Shown one piece after another: positions 21,109 through 30,300 of a stretch of DNA of 64,000 nt. Source of the stretch: Limnomonas spitsbergensis (lineage: Eukaryota; Chlorophyta; Chlorophyceae; Chlamydomonadales); the NCBI GenBank assembly GCA_037349105.1, contig JAYJMM010000028.1:2914001-2978000 (forward strand). The letters are read 5' to 3'. A model generated the notes under the pieces. It was not told the DNA's origin, did no database searches, and worked only from the letters and a program-made list of their open reading frames with translations. A program made the translations under genes and the position numbers. Each line of letters opens with the position of its first letter. Position 1 is the stretch's first letter.

Positions 21109-22332
21109 TCATCCCCGCGGCGTCTCCTGGCGGTCCTCGATGCCCTGATCCAGCAGCCTTGTCAGCTCCTGCAGGGCTGCCTCGTAGTTGTCGCCGCTGA
21201 ACAGGGGGTGGAGGGTGCACGCCCCCCCAGGGTGTCTCTGCCACCATAGTCGAACCGTGGCGGCTGGAGCGGACCAGTGGGGGTGCAGGATGGACAGCCT
21301 GCCGTTGTAGTAGGCCGCCTGCTCCACCTGCAACCACTGTCTCAGGCAACTCCCAAGCCTGCTCTGTGCAAAGGCTGAGAGGGTCAGGGCCTGCTCGCCT
21401 CTCCACGCGGACTCGCCAGCCTCTGGTGTGCATGGCGCCGAGGGCTGCGTGGGGCAGTCGGCGCGTTCCAGGGGTGCCCACATGTCGTCCACTATCTCGA
21501 TGTTTTTGACCGCTGATGACATCTGCCTCGGCAGCAACGTCCTATTCAGGGCCATCATCATGATGGACCACGCCGCTGGGTCTGCTCCCCTGATGGTGGA
21601 CAGCGCGTGCTCCTCCGCCTGCTCCACTGAGGGGCATCTGACGCTTTGCACCTGAGTGGCTGTTTTGAAGAAAAACCACGCAGGCTGGTCATCGCGTGTG
21701 GCGTGCATGTGGACCCATGCCCGTGGCACAGGGCTCGGGGGGTCGCCTTGCTCCTCCATGTCCTCATGGTAGTAGGCCACTGCCAGCCTAACTGGGATAG
21801 CCACTCTGGCCTCTCCTGGCGCGTACCCCCAAGGTACCACCTGGCCCATGATGTCTCTGGAGATGTTCTGCCCCCTATCGACAACGCTGGGGCAGTGGCG
21901 AGGCGCCCCAGGGTGGAGTATCCCGGCCCCATTGTACCCTCCTTGGTCCCTTCTTGCCGCCAGGCCAACCGCTTGTCGGGCGGCTGCCTGTGTGGGCACG
22001 CAGAAGGCCTGGTTGGCCAGGAACGGGTGGTCCGCCAGGCCCAGGACGCAGCTCTCTGCCCACGGCATCCTCATAAACCCGTCATGGGCATGCTTCCACA
22101 TGCCGTAGGCGCGGGCAGCGTCCGGGACGGGCGTGTCTGTCCGGATCTGCTCTTCCACCGCGGTGACACCCTCTCTGGCCACGCTGCCCAGGAGCTCGCT
22201 GACGCAGCCCGCGTAGATGGGGTGCACCCAAGTGGCATTCATGAACCCCTCCATGGCCGTGCTGGGCCTGATGTAACCTTTAAGGGCCGCTGTCAGGAGC
22301 ACCGCTGTGACCGCGTCCCAAGGGAAGACCAT
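21109..22332 (-). CDS. 407-aa globular protein of unknown family within the gag-like region
   Basis: This is the most globular part of the cluster, rich in Trp, Tyr, Met and Cys: VHPIYAGCVSELLGSVAREG, YGMWKHAHDGFMRMPWAES, VAYYHEDMEEQG, WFFFKTATQVQ, WSIMMMALNRTLLP, YEAALQELTRLLDQGI. The frame continues upstream past the Met for about 20 codons to an in-frame TAG at 22396. I do not recognise the fold. A capsid domain is possible by context, but a capsid normally lies before, not after, the zinc knuckle. No transmembrane segment or signal peptide is seen. Confidence 0.55.
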   Translation of the reverse strand: MVFPWDAVTAVLLTAALKGYIRPSTAMEGFMNATWVHPIYAGCVSELLGSVAREGVTAVEEQIRTDTPVPDAARAYGMWKHAHDGFMRMPWAESCVLGLADHPFLANQAFCVPTQAAARQAVGLAARRDQGGYNGAGILHPGAPRHCPSVVDRGQNISRDIMGQVVPWGYAPGEARVAIPVRLAVAYYHEDMEEQGDPPSPVPRAWVHMHATRDDQPAWFFFKTATQVQSVRCPSVEQAEEHALSTIRGADPAAWSIMMMALNRTLLPRQMSSAVKNIEIVDDMWAPLERADCPTQPSAPCTPEAGESAWRGEQALTLSAFAQSRLGSCLRQWLQVEQAAYYNGRLSILHPHWSAPAATVRLWWQRHPGGACTLHPLFSGDNYEAALQELTRLLDQGIEDRQETPRG

Positions 22333-22673
22333 CCTTGCTACCGCATGCAGCGCGGCCTGTTTGCTGACACAGATCCCCTCCCCTCGCGGTATGCACTAGT
22401 GGTTTTGCAACCTGCATAGCCCGTCTGCGCCCTGTGCTGGGAGGGTGATCATGGCCTCTGTAGTGGCTGCTTTTGGCATGTCGGTACCTGCCAGGTACCA
22501 TTGCACGAAGCTCCTCCTGGGCCAGGGGTCGCCGTGCCCCGGCCCTGGTGCGCGTTGGGCCCCTCCGTCGCCTGCGGCAGCGAGGCCGCTATCGCCCATG
22601 TCGTTGGGGTCATGCGGCCCCTCTGGCTCGCTCCTCTCTTCTCTTCCGCTGGTTGCGTCTTCCTCCATCCACG

Positions 22674-23450
22674 TCATCTCCAGCGGTCCCCCCTCTGCCA
22701 TGCGGTTGCGATGGCCGCTGGCTGTGGCTGGGGGGGGCTGGTGGCGTCCCCCTTGGATTCATGGGCCTGCAATAGGGGGCTGCTGTCACTCCCTTCCTCG
22801 AAGGCTGCGGCCCTGGGCCCGGCGGCGGGCTCCTCTGCTGCGGGGGTACCTGGGCACAATACGTCGGGGAGATCGTCAGGGCCGAGGGGAAGGCCACCCA
22901 GCTCCCCTTCGTCCAAAGGGACCTCCCCCGACTGCTCAGGGCCTTGGCTGTAGGAGCCGCCCTCGGAGTCGCTGTGGTCATAGTAGCCCTCTTCCCTGGC
23001 TCTCGGCTCCTGCAGGAACCTTGCGAGGAGGGCGAGCCACCCCTCCTGTGGGGCCGCCTCGAACAAGTCGCGGAGGTGGTCTTGACGCTGGCCGCCGCTG
23101 GCCGGCTCCTCCTGCCTGGTACGGCTGGGCCCTGAGCATGCAGGGGCTCGCGCCCGGTCTTCTCCCCTGCTGCTGGGCCGCCAGGGCCGGGTCTGAGCCT
23201 GGCTGCACTCGTAGGAGGAGTGGCCGGTCTCCCCGCAGTTGTAGCAAGCGCCCTTCTGAGGGGTTGCGGTTTTGTCGGACCTGCCCCGGGCAGGGTCCTC
23301 TGGCGGCGTCCACCTGATCCGCCTGCTCTCGCCCGTCTCCTCGGCTGTTGACCTTCTTTCTCTGACGGGGCTGTGGGCCGGGCCCTGCCTGATGGGGCTC
23401 CGGGCTCTGCCCTGCGGCCAACGCTCGCCGTGAGGGCTGTGGGAAACCAC
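22674..23450 (-). CDS. CCHC zinc-knuckle, SR-rich segment (gag nucleocapsid-like)
   Basis: The frame is open from about 23625, before the first Met at 23450. It starts with Arg/Ser-rich sequence (RNRSRRTRSRSPVTP), then TAEETGESRRIRWTPPEDP, then a canonical knuckle CYNCGETGHSSYEC (C-X2-C-X4-H-X4-C), and ends acidic (EEGYYDHSDSEGGS). Such knuckles bind single-stranded nucleic acid in retroviral and retrotransposon nucleocapsids and in some host splicing factors. The downstream globular frame follows a one-base change at a run of six G near 22690. Confidence 0.6.
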   Translation of the reverse strand: MVSHSPHGERWPQGRARSPIRQGPAHSPVRERRSTAEETGESRRIRWTPPEDPARGRSDKTATPQKGACYNCGETGHSSYECSQAQTRPWRPSSRGEDRARAPACSGPSRTRQEEPASGGQRQDHLRDLFEAAPQEGWLALLARFLQEPRAREEGYYDHSDSEGGSYSQGPEQSGEVPLDEGELGGLPLGPDDLPDVLCPGTPAAEEPAAGPRAAAFEEGSDSSPLLQAHESKGDATSPPQPQPAAIATAWQRGDRWR

Positions 23451-23719
23451 CCTGGCCCTGCGCCCTCCGCTTCTGCCCTCATGCTCCCGGCTTATATGGC
23501 GGGGCGCCTTTCCGGGGGTGACGGGGCTACGGCTTCTGGTTCTCCGGCTCCGGTTCCTGCCGTCTGGGTTGTTGACCGCCCTGCCCCTTAAGCGCTGGTC
23601 TCTGTCGCTGCTGGCGCCCCGCGGTCAGTGCTGGGGGTCGCCTTATGCTAGGTGATCCTTCCCGGGGCTGCTGCTCCATGCCGGTCTTTCCGCCTGTGGG
23701 CTCCACCGGCCTGCGTTCG

Positions 23720-25335
23720 TCACGGTGCCCTTCGGCGCTGGAGGCCCGCCGTTCCCTGCGGTCTCTGCGACGCTCTGGGCTCCTTCCCCTTGGTTGACGC
23801 CCTTCGGCGCTGACGGGCCTGGACCCCCCTGCGGCCGCCTGGGCTGCAGCTTGACCCCCGCGCCCGGGGACTGGGGCTGCGGCTGACGGCTGGCCTGGAG
23901 TGGTCACCCCCCTCTGGCTTGCCTTTTTCGTCTTGTTGGTCCGGCGCTTGCTCCTCCAGGGGGCTCCACAGGGCGGCAGGGTCGTTGAGCCCGTTCAGGA
24001 CCTCCTGGACCTCGGTGAGCTTATCACTCGGCGTCTCCTCCTTGCTGTCCTTTACGCCTCCTTTGGCTCCCTTGTCTTGCGACATGTCCCGCTGTGGGGC
24101 ATCGGCACTCTTCTCCGCCAGCAGCTGCGGCTGTTCGGCCTCCCTGGCCTTGCCCCTAGCTCCACTACCGACTGCCCGCTGGACTCCACTGGGGCTCATC
24201 GGGTACGGCTCTGGAGCTGATTCCGTGCTTCTGTACATCTCCTTGTACGTTCGCTTGAGCACGTTAATCTCAGCGATCCACGAGTCGCACTCATTCCGCC
24301 ATCTGGACAGGTCCCTTTCCTAGGCCCCGCCCGCAACGGCCCGGGACTGTTCCATCTTGAGGAAGTAGATGTCGGCCTCTCTGCTGGCATTTTTTTGCTT
24401 GGCCATGGTATTGAGCGACTTGCTCAGCTCCTGGATCCGGGCCTCCATGCTGCTGATGATCTCGTCTCTGGGGTCGGCCGGGCCTCCCTGCTGCTCGTCT
24501 CCCGAGTCGGTCCTCTCCTCTTCGCTGGAACTGGTGCCCTGCGGGTGCGCTGCTGGGGAACCTGGCTGGTAGCTTCCTCTGCTGTAGAAGTCCCCGTCCT
24601 GGCTTGGCTGCCGGCTGCTTCCTGCTGCGCCGGCCTTCCCTGCTAGCGGCCCCATCCTGTCAGCTGTTTGGGTGTCCAGGAGCACCCTGAGCCGCTGCTC
24701 ACATTCCTTGTCTGTATGCGATATGCACATATCGCAGTATGTGCATGGGCCGTCGCTTTGCTTCCGCAGGGTACTCCTGACCTCCTGCCGGGCTGCGTGT
24801 TCCTGCTCCATGGCTAACCTTGCCTTGTCCCGTGCTGCTACTGAGGGGCCCAGGGCGTCGCCGTCCTTGTCCTGGCAGGCGGGCCGGCCCCCGGTACCCC
24901 TGGTACCGTCCTGACTTGCTGGCGTTGGGCAGGCCCGTACAGTGGCCTTGCCAGCCTGCCCGGCCCCCGGCACGGCTGCAGGGATGGCCCCCTTTTGTCT
25001 TGTCCGCTGGCACTCCCCATCGGCTCATGTACCGCTGCCTTCTTTGGCCTTGGCTTGGGTGTCCCCCGTTGGTGCTGCCGCAGGTGCCTCCGCCGCGGGC
25101 AGGCGAGTGACGTAGTCATCTCCGGACAATCCAAGGGCAATTTGCATAGCTTCCTCGGCCACAGCCGCATTTATGGGTGTCATGGGATCCTCCCCTGGTT
25201 CCATCCCCCTCACCCGACCACTGCGTCTTGCAGTATCTGGGTGCTGGTGGCGGTTGGGATCTACGATTGCCTCCTGCATATTGCTAATTACGCTGAACAG
25301 CTGCACCTGTTTGACTGTGTGGGCTCACAGCAACC
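23720..25335 (-). pseudogene. Upstream gag-like segment with second Cys/His motif and coiled coil
   Basis: One frame with two stops. From about 25306 it reads VISNMQEAIVDPNRHQHP and later AVAEEAMQIALGLSGDDYV. After a TGA at 25025 the same frame carries CTYCDMCISHTDKEC, a Cys/His cluster close to a knuckle but with wider spacing (C-X2-C-X5-H-X4-C). A coiled-coil-like part follows (EIISSMEARIQELSKSLNTM). After a TAG at 24320 it continues RWRNECDSWIAEINVLKRTY. A basic SR-type continuation lies in the next frame (23907-23527). I favour point-mutation decay over real termination. Confidence 0.5.
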
Positions 25336-25559
25336 GGGCGCCAGCTTACAGCTTGCTTCCGCTCTCCTCTACCTTCTGCAGGCTGGTTAGGCTTAGCCAG
25401 ACGGTGAAGCACGGGTATGAAATTCTTTAATGCGGGTCTGGCGGAATTTCCCTCGCCTATTGCCCACCTTCTGGATCGCTGGGCTCGTCTGCTTCCTGCC
25501 GATCCGTCGTGCAGCTTCCGCTCAAGCTCTGCAGCTCCGAATGCTTCCAGCACACAGCC

Positions 25560-26318
25560 TTGGGTTGCCTGTTTTTAAACTTGGATCCCAGATCCTTGCT
25601 CACTTCTGTCAACACGTGGGTGGTGCACTGCACCACAAATGCAGTCCAGGTGCACAGGCACTATCAGCTGGGTTTATAACTCCACAGCCTGATCTTCAAG
25701 CGACGTCTGCTTCTGGGTTGCCACACCCTTCGTAAGCAGGTATTAGCTTGGAATCTCTATGTCGAATTCCCAGCTCAGTGATTTCTAGCTGTCCAAGGCG
25801 GATCCGTTGGTCATGTAGAAAAAATTCCAGTCCTCACAGCACATGCACCCTCAGAATTCGATGAGTCAGGCTGATCAGGCCTATCCCACTTCGTTCCTTT
25901 TAAGTGGACACGTGAGGTTTGCTTCGGGTCCGTGGCGGACTTCTTCCCCACTAAGTGGCGGACGCCTACGGGCGGACTCAGCGACTACACGCTGGCCGCG
26001 GATGCGCGGCGCGTTAAGCTATGGCTGGAACTTCTAGATGACAGACACGGTGCTGCACTTGTAGAGCTAGACTTCAGGATTTCCTGGTAGCGAACCGGGC
26101 AGGCCGAACTGGGTCACTTACTGCGTGATGCGGGGGATGCCATAGACGTAGACTGCGGACGTTATCCTAGGTCGAGTTGGGCATCTTGCTAGGGAGTCTT
26201 AAGCTTGCTATGTCGGCTGGGTAGCTGATCTAGGCTTGACTGTTGACGTGGTACTGACTTAATGCTCTTCACTGGGCATATCCTGGATACTGGCCGGTGC
26301 TGTTTACAATTAGAGGTC
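25560..26318. other. Non-coding region upstream of the gag-like cluster
   Basis: No gene is seen. CTTCGTTCCTTTTAAGTGGA at 25892-25911 is an inverted, shortened match to the left edge of the repeat at 26319 (TGTCCACTTAAAAAGAAC), about 430 bp away. Confidence 0.35.
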
Positions 26319-26541
26319 TGTCCACTTAAAAAGAACAAAGTAAGGGACTGTGGGCAAGCCGGGATACAATGTCCCGGCAAGCCCTTATTACTAAGGTAAA
26401 TCTTGGCCTCAGATCTTCCCGAAAGTGGGAAGCTGGGCTTCTAACCCTAAAAGGGAGGCTCTGCAGGGAAGCTGCGGAGTCTCCGGGACCGCAGTAGCGG
26501 TCCCTACGGTTTTGGCACGTATACTGCATTATACCGTGACA
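26319..26541 (-). repeat. Possible solo LTR, copy 2 of the window-start repeat
   Basis: Begins TGTCCACTTAAA and ends ACCGTGACA, a TG...CA outline of 223 bp. The last 137 bp match positions 5-141. No target duplication is visible on either side, so the boundaries or the solo-LTR reading may be wrong. Confidence 0.45.
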
Positions 26542-26684
26542 TGAGTGAAGCTTGAACGGCTGATGGTGACTGAAGCTTGAAAGACCGATGGCTCTTGCAT
26601 CAGGGCATGCTGCACTCGCAAGCCATGGGCTGGGTCGTAGCTGAAGGGTTGGGCGGCCAAGCTCACACCCTGGCTGGGCCCAGA

Positions 26685-26738
26685 GCGTGCCCACGTGGCC
26701 GAGCTTTGAGCGGGCCCAGAGGTGTAACGTTATTGACA
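26685..26738 (+). mobile_element. LINE 3'-terminal scrap
   Basis: GCCCACGTGGCCGAGC then GGGCCCAGAGGTGTAACG and TTATTGAC matches the 3' ends of the LINE copies at 41325 (inverted) and 60025. Extremely 5'-truncated, as LINE insertions often are. Confidence 0.55.
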
Positions 26739-27082
26739 CCCTGGCTGGTCTCACACTTCGGAGACGCCAAGCAGAGGTTGATAGTCTTAAGTTACAGTGG
26801 CTCCTGCATCTTTCTGTGCATCGTTCGTTAATTCCGCTGGTTTCTAAAAGGGGCTTATCAGATCCAGAGATCAGATCTACACTGGGGGGGTCACGAGATC
26901 TAGAGATCAGATCTCGACTGAGCCATCATAATACAGATCGGTACAGAGGGGCTCATAACATCTCAACGCCCGTAGTAATCTTCATGAATACCCGCCTGCT
27001 GAACCGTGAGAGCTAGGCAAGCTCAGGAACATATTTTTCGCGCTGACAAGGCTTGCTCGGCTCGGCTTGGCCACATGGCATT

Positions 27083-27331
27083 ATGAAATCCGATGCGCCA
27101 GTGCTGCACCGCAAGTATCCGCGCGTGCAGCCGCTGTGGGACTGCCTGCTCGCGATCGTCGCCAACACTCCGGTCGCTCCGCAGCTGCATGCGTCCCTGC
27201 ACAGCGTATCCCCCGACGGCCCGTCTCGCCACCTGAGCGACTTGCTGGGCAAGGCTTTGGCATGCGTCAGTGAGGGAGCCCCTCGGATCCACCATGCAGT
27301 GGACCTGGCCCGCAACAGCTCACAGCAGGAG
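27083..27331 (+). CDS. Likely first coding exon of the 27-38 kb gene
   Basis: 83 codons from ATG to a GAG|GTGCGC donor: helical, balanced composition (WDCLLAIVANTPVAPQL, SRHLSDLLGKALACVSEG, IHHAVDLARNSSQQE). Good codon character compared with the repeat-filled intron that follows. An upstream exon cannot be excluded because the frame stays open to the left of the Met. Confidence 0.5.
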
Positions 27332-30300
27332 GTGCGCTGGCATGGGATAGAACCAAAGAAACAGCTTAAAAGGTTGCCTTGTAAGGAAGGACCGGTGCAT
27401 GGATTTTGCATGCAGCAGCTCCCAGCAGAAGGCAGTGGGAAGAAACAATGGCCCCCAGGCAGTGGAATAATAGCTCCCAGGCAGCAATAGCTCCCAAGGC
27501 ATTGGAGAGAATCATTAGCCCAGGCAAGAGGCAGTGGGAAGAAACAATGGCTCCCAGGCAGTGGAACAAAACTCCCAGGAAAGAAACAATAGCGCCCAGC
27601 AGGAGGCGCTGGAACGGAACAACGCATTCGCTAAAGAAACGCGGTTGTGAGGAGGGGTATCGATTTGGCATGCAACAGACTCCACCATGAGAGGGGAATG
27701 GGGGATGGCATCCTCCAGGGTCTAGGGCCCGCGCCAGCGCACCTCCAGCTGAATGCCAGCTGAAAGAAGAAGTGCGCTGGTGGGCGAAGGTTTTGGAGCT
27801 GGTATCCAGCTGGAGATGAGCTGGCAGGCTTAGGGTTTAGGACTGGCATCCATTTGGAGGTGCGCTGATGGGATTAGGGTTTGGAGCTGGTGCCCAACAG
27901 AAATGTGGGGCGGCAGTCATTGGGAGGGTGAACTGCCTGCCTGCTCGAGGCAGGCGCTTGGTAGAAGGGATCAAACACGTGTTTCCAGCAGCCCCCATGC
28001 AGTCCATTGCCTCACATGCATGGGCATGGACTAGGGCCATGCAGCTAGAGCCATGCATGCCTTACATCGGTATACATCTACCAGAGCCATGCAGCTAGAG
28101 CCATGCATGCCTGTCATGTGTGTTCATCTACTAGAGCCATGCAGCTGGAGCCATGCATGCCTGTCATGCGTATACATCTACTAGAGCCATGCAGCTAGAG
28201 CCATGCATGCCTGTCATGCGTGTACATCTACTAGAGCCATGCAGCTGGAGCCATGCATGCCTGTCATGCGTATACATCTACTAGAGCCATGCAGCTAGAG
28301 GCGCTGCTGCTGCTGCATCTGCTCCCAGCGGTGATGGGACTACATCAGCCAGGTCTGATGCCGCTGCCTTGCCCTCGGACGGTCCTACGACAGCTGCCGA
28401 TGCTGCTACAGCCGCAGCCGATGCCGGTGCTACAGCCTGTGCTACAGCCACTGCCGCTGCTGGCGCTGTAGCCGCCCCTGCTGCTGCCACTGCTGCTACA
28501 GGCGCTGCTGCTGACACAAGCCGCCGGTCCTCCCGTCGGCCCAGCTGGCAGCGTCGCAAGGCCGCTCGGGGTCGAGCCCAAGCCGCCGAGTCAGCATCGC
28601 AGGAGCTGGCCAGCAGCTGCGGGGATGACTGGGAGCAGCCTGCCACACAGGTGATGCCATAACCTCGCTAAATCTCTAAAGCGCGGAGAATCATCGGGAT
28701 AGCTCGGGGGGCCAGAGGGCAGGCCCGCAGTCTGGTTTAGAAGGATTGATTGGGGGAGGTCATAGGAAACGGACCGTTTTGGCATACACACCCCGTATTG
28801 TATTGTATTGTATTGCATCGATACGGTCCACTACGGTGCACCGACTGGGAATCCACACTTTGTCCCGTATTGGCATAAAATTGCGTACCGGTATCATATC
28901 ATATCGTACCGTACTGTATCGTAATACCATATTCCGCATTCCTGTGTCCCCGGATGTCATGCCGGGTTACCGGTCTGAGTAGGCGGGGCTTGTTGGGAGC
29001 AGACTGCCACACAGGTGATGAAATACCTAGGACCTGTTTTTTGTCAAGTGGTCGATTTGGGAAGGGGTGGGATTGGTACATCTCTAAGCCCTATTCCTAA
29101 ACCCTATCCCCGAACCCTATCTTAAACCCTATCCCTAAACCCCATCTCTTAACCCTATCCGCAAACCCTATTCCTACACCCGATCCCTAAACCCGATCCC
29201 TAAACCCCATCCCTATACCTCCATCCCTAAACCCCATCCCTAACCCCATCCCTTAGCCCAATCCCCAAACTCAATCCCTTAGCCCTATCCCCAAACCCTA
29301 TCCCTAAACCCCATCCCTAAACCCTGTCCTTAAACCCTATCCCTAAAGCCATCCCTAAACCCCATCCCTAAACCCTATCCCTAAACCCCATCCCTAAACC
29401 CTATCCCTAAACCCCATCCCTAAACCCTATCCCTAAACCCCATCCCTAACCCTATCCCTAAACCCCGTCCCTAAACCCCATCCCTAAACCCTATCCCTAA
29501 ACCCTATCCCTTAACCCCATCCTTAAGGTCTTTCGCTGCTCGCCCAGGGCAGCATGGGATTGCACTCCTGACCTGGATTCAAAACCAGCCCTTGAATTCA
29601 AAACTCCTAGACACCCACCCTTATCGGCTCTTGCGTTCCTAATTGACTGAAACCCCCGTCGCTCTTCTAACTAGCGTATGGTCTCAGGCATTGTCCCGCT
29701 TGCCCATGGTCGTAATCGAATCACCCCCCTGCTTGCCTGCCCCTCTTTCCCTTGTGTCGTCTCAGGCGTTGTTCAGCTCGCCCATGGTCAAAATTGAATC
29801 ACCCCCCTGCTTGCTTTTGCCCCTTTTCCCCGTGTGTCGCCTCAGGTGCTGTGCCGCTTGCCCATGGTCATAATTGAATCACCCCACCTGCTTGCTTTTG
29901 CCCCTTTTCCTGTGTGTCCTCTCAGGTGCTGTGCCGCTCGCCGATGGCTGTGTGGGACTTCGACCCTTACCTGGAGGACGCCCCCGGCCAGCTGGGCAGC
30001 CCCCCCGCGCAAACGCTCAGCCAGCTCTCGCCCACTGCCCTGCAAAAGACAGCGCCTCGCCAGCTCTCCCCTTCTGCCCCTCGCATGCCCGCGCCTCGCC
30101 AGCTCTCCCCTTCTGTCCCTCACATGCCAGTGTTGGGATGCATGGAGGGAGGAGCTGGCCCTTGCATGGAGGGAGGAGCTGCCCCTCGCATGGAGTGAGG
30201 AGCTGGCCATGCGGGGGTAGCCTTCGATAGGTGTTGAGGGTCGGGAGTGGAGGCTGGGGTGGAGGGAGGTGCAAGAGTGGTGGCCGGGAGGGAGGCAGGC

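Larger units (their letters stand above)
20245..25335 (-). pseudogene. GC-rich gag-like polyprotein region, disrupted
   Basis: Nearly 5 kb of minus-strand coding character. One frame runs from about 25335 to 23720, broken only by TGA at 25025 and TAG at 24320. A middle segment (about 23625-22674) uses another frame and carries a CCHC knuckle. A third frame runs from about 22700 to 20245, broken by TAG at 22396 and TGA at 21109. Composition is Pro/Ala/Arg/Glu-rich with SR-like blocks. Knuckles, coiled-coil and basic low-complexity regions fit retroelement gag, but no protease, RT or integrase is seen nearby. It is either a dead gag, a gag-derived gene, or several genes with unrecognised introns. 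Confidence 0.6.

Noticed and set aside
20245..25335. Reassigned stop codons explaining the in-frame TGA/TAG
   Set aside because: The RRM gene ends at TGA and LINE and Ty3 frames end normally; point mutation is simpler. Kept only as a minor alternative.
26319..26541. A firm solo-LTR call with target duplication
   Set aside because: No matching 5-bp duplication is visible at the edges, so only an LTR-like repeat is reported.
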